This document shows, piece after piece, positions 11,614 through 11,760 of a DNA stretch of 11,760 nt. Where the stretch lies: contig DAOVGO010000164.1 in the NCBI GenBank assembly GCA_030672345.1, positions 1 to 11,760 of the forward strand, in the 5' to 3' direction. The stretch's first letter is position 1. Every line of letters starts with the position of its first letter. This stretch comes from Methanosarcinales archaeon (GTDB lineage Archaea > Halobacteriota > Methanosarcinia > Methanosarcinales > Methanogasteraceae). Below the pieces are notes generated by a model that was not told the DNA's origin, did not search any database, and was given only the letters and a program-made list of their open reading frames with translations. The translations under genes and the position numbers were made by a program.

Positions 11614-11760
11614 TTAAGTCCGCTTCACATACCGCCTGACCAGACGCAGCATGTCGCCGCTCTCAGGAATCGCCGCCTCGATCTGTTTGGTCATGCTCAC
11701 AATAACCGGCGCATCCAGTTGATCCTGCATGACATGTAGATATCGGGCGCCCGGTTTTCC
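11614..11760 (-). CDS. unidentified protein, C-terminal fragment
   Basis: A frame is open from the right edge to a TAA (11614-11616) and gives the last 48 residues of a protein. It begins KPGARYLHVMQDQLDAPV and continues MTKQIEAAIPESGDMLRL to a basic end VRRYVKRT. I do not recognise the family. The composition is that of an ordinary soluble, mostly helical domain, the frame is stop-free to the edge, and base use is similar to neighbouring genes, all of which support it being real. It is convergent with gatB. No function is proposed. Confidence 0.55.
   Translation of the reverse strand, partial: GKPGARYLHVMQDQLDAPVIVSMTKQIEAAIPESGDMLRLVRRYVKRT

Overview
The window looks like chromosomal DNA from a euryarchaeon, most likely a methanogen-related (Methanomicrobia-type) lineage. 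The evidence is the gene content: ribosomal proteins L39e and L31e, archaeal eIF6, a pyruvoyl-dependent arginine decarboxylase, an archaeal-type phosphoglycerate kinase, FEN-1 nuclease with a PCNA-binding tail, the KEOPS subunit Pcc1, CDP-archaeol synthase (ether lipids) and GatB. Many starts have an AT-rich TATA-like box about 26-31 bases upstream and little Shine-Dalgarno signal, which is the archaeal leaderless pattern. No tRNA, rRNA, CRISPR array or transposase was found. The exact genus cannot be fixed from the sequence.

Layout. 3-212 (+) is the C-terminal end of a TldD/PmbA-family protein. 213-1740 is the accessory-looking part: a possible 24-codon ORF with a good ribosome-binding site, then a clearly AT-rich gene (437-1483) for a seven-helix membrane protein with an outer C-terminal domain. 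This gene is bracketed by two copies of a 36-bp direct repeat (387-422 and 1554-1589; 33/36 identical). A lipoprotein (1741-2295) follows, and then the translation cluster rpl39e-rpl31e-eIF6 with arginine decarboxylase behind it (2305-3958).

The middle is on the minus strand: a coiled-coil Vms1-like (VLRF1) peptidyl-tRNA hydrolase/release factor (4006-4992), phosphoglycerate kinase (5208-6458), and an MFS transporter whose ATG overlaps the stop of FEN-1 (6709-7992; 7989-9005). Upstream of these, pcc1 overlaps the end of carS (9057-9359; 9353-9880). A divergent promoter region (9881-10058) with an inverted repeat separates carS from gatB (10059-11513, +). The window ends inside an unrecognised minus-strand gene (11614-11760).

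How the genes fit together. Most are information-processing or core-metabolism genes. L39e and L31e are large-subunit proteins at the peptide exit tunnel, eIF6 keeps the free large subunit from rejoining, and the Vms1-like protein is predicted to release stalled peptides from that subunit, so 2.3-5.0 kb reads as a large-subunit biogenesis and rescue neighbourhood. GatB and Pcc1 act in tRNA charging and tRNA modification. The least explained part is the repeat-bracketed AT-rich membrane gene and the adjacent lipoprotein.
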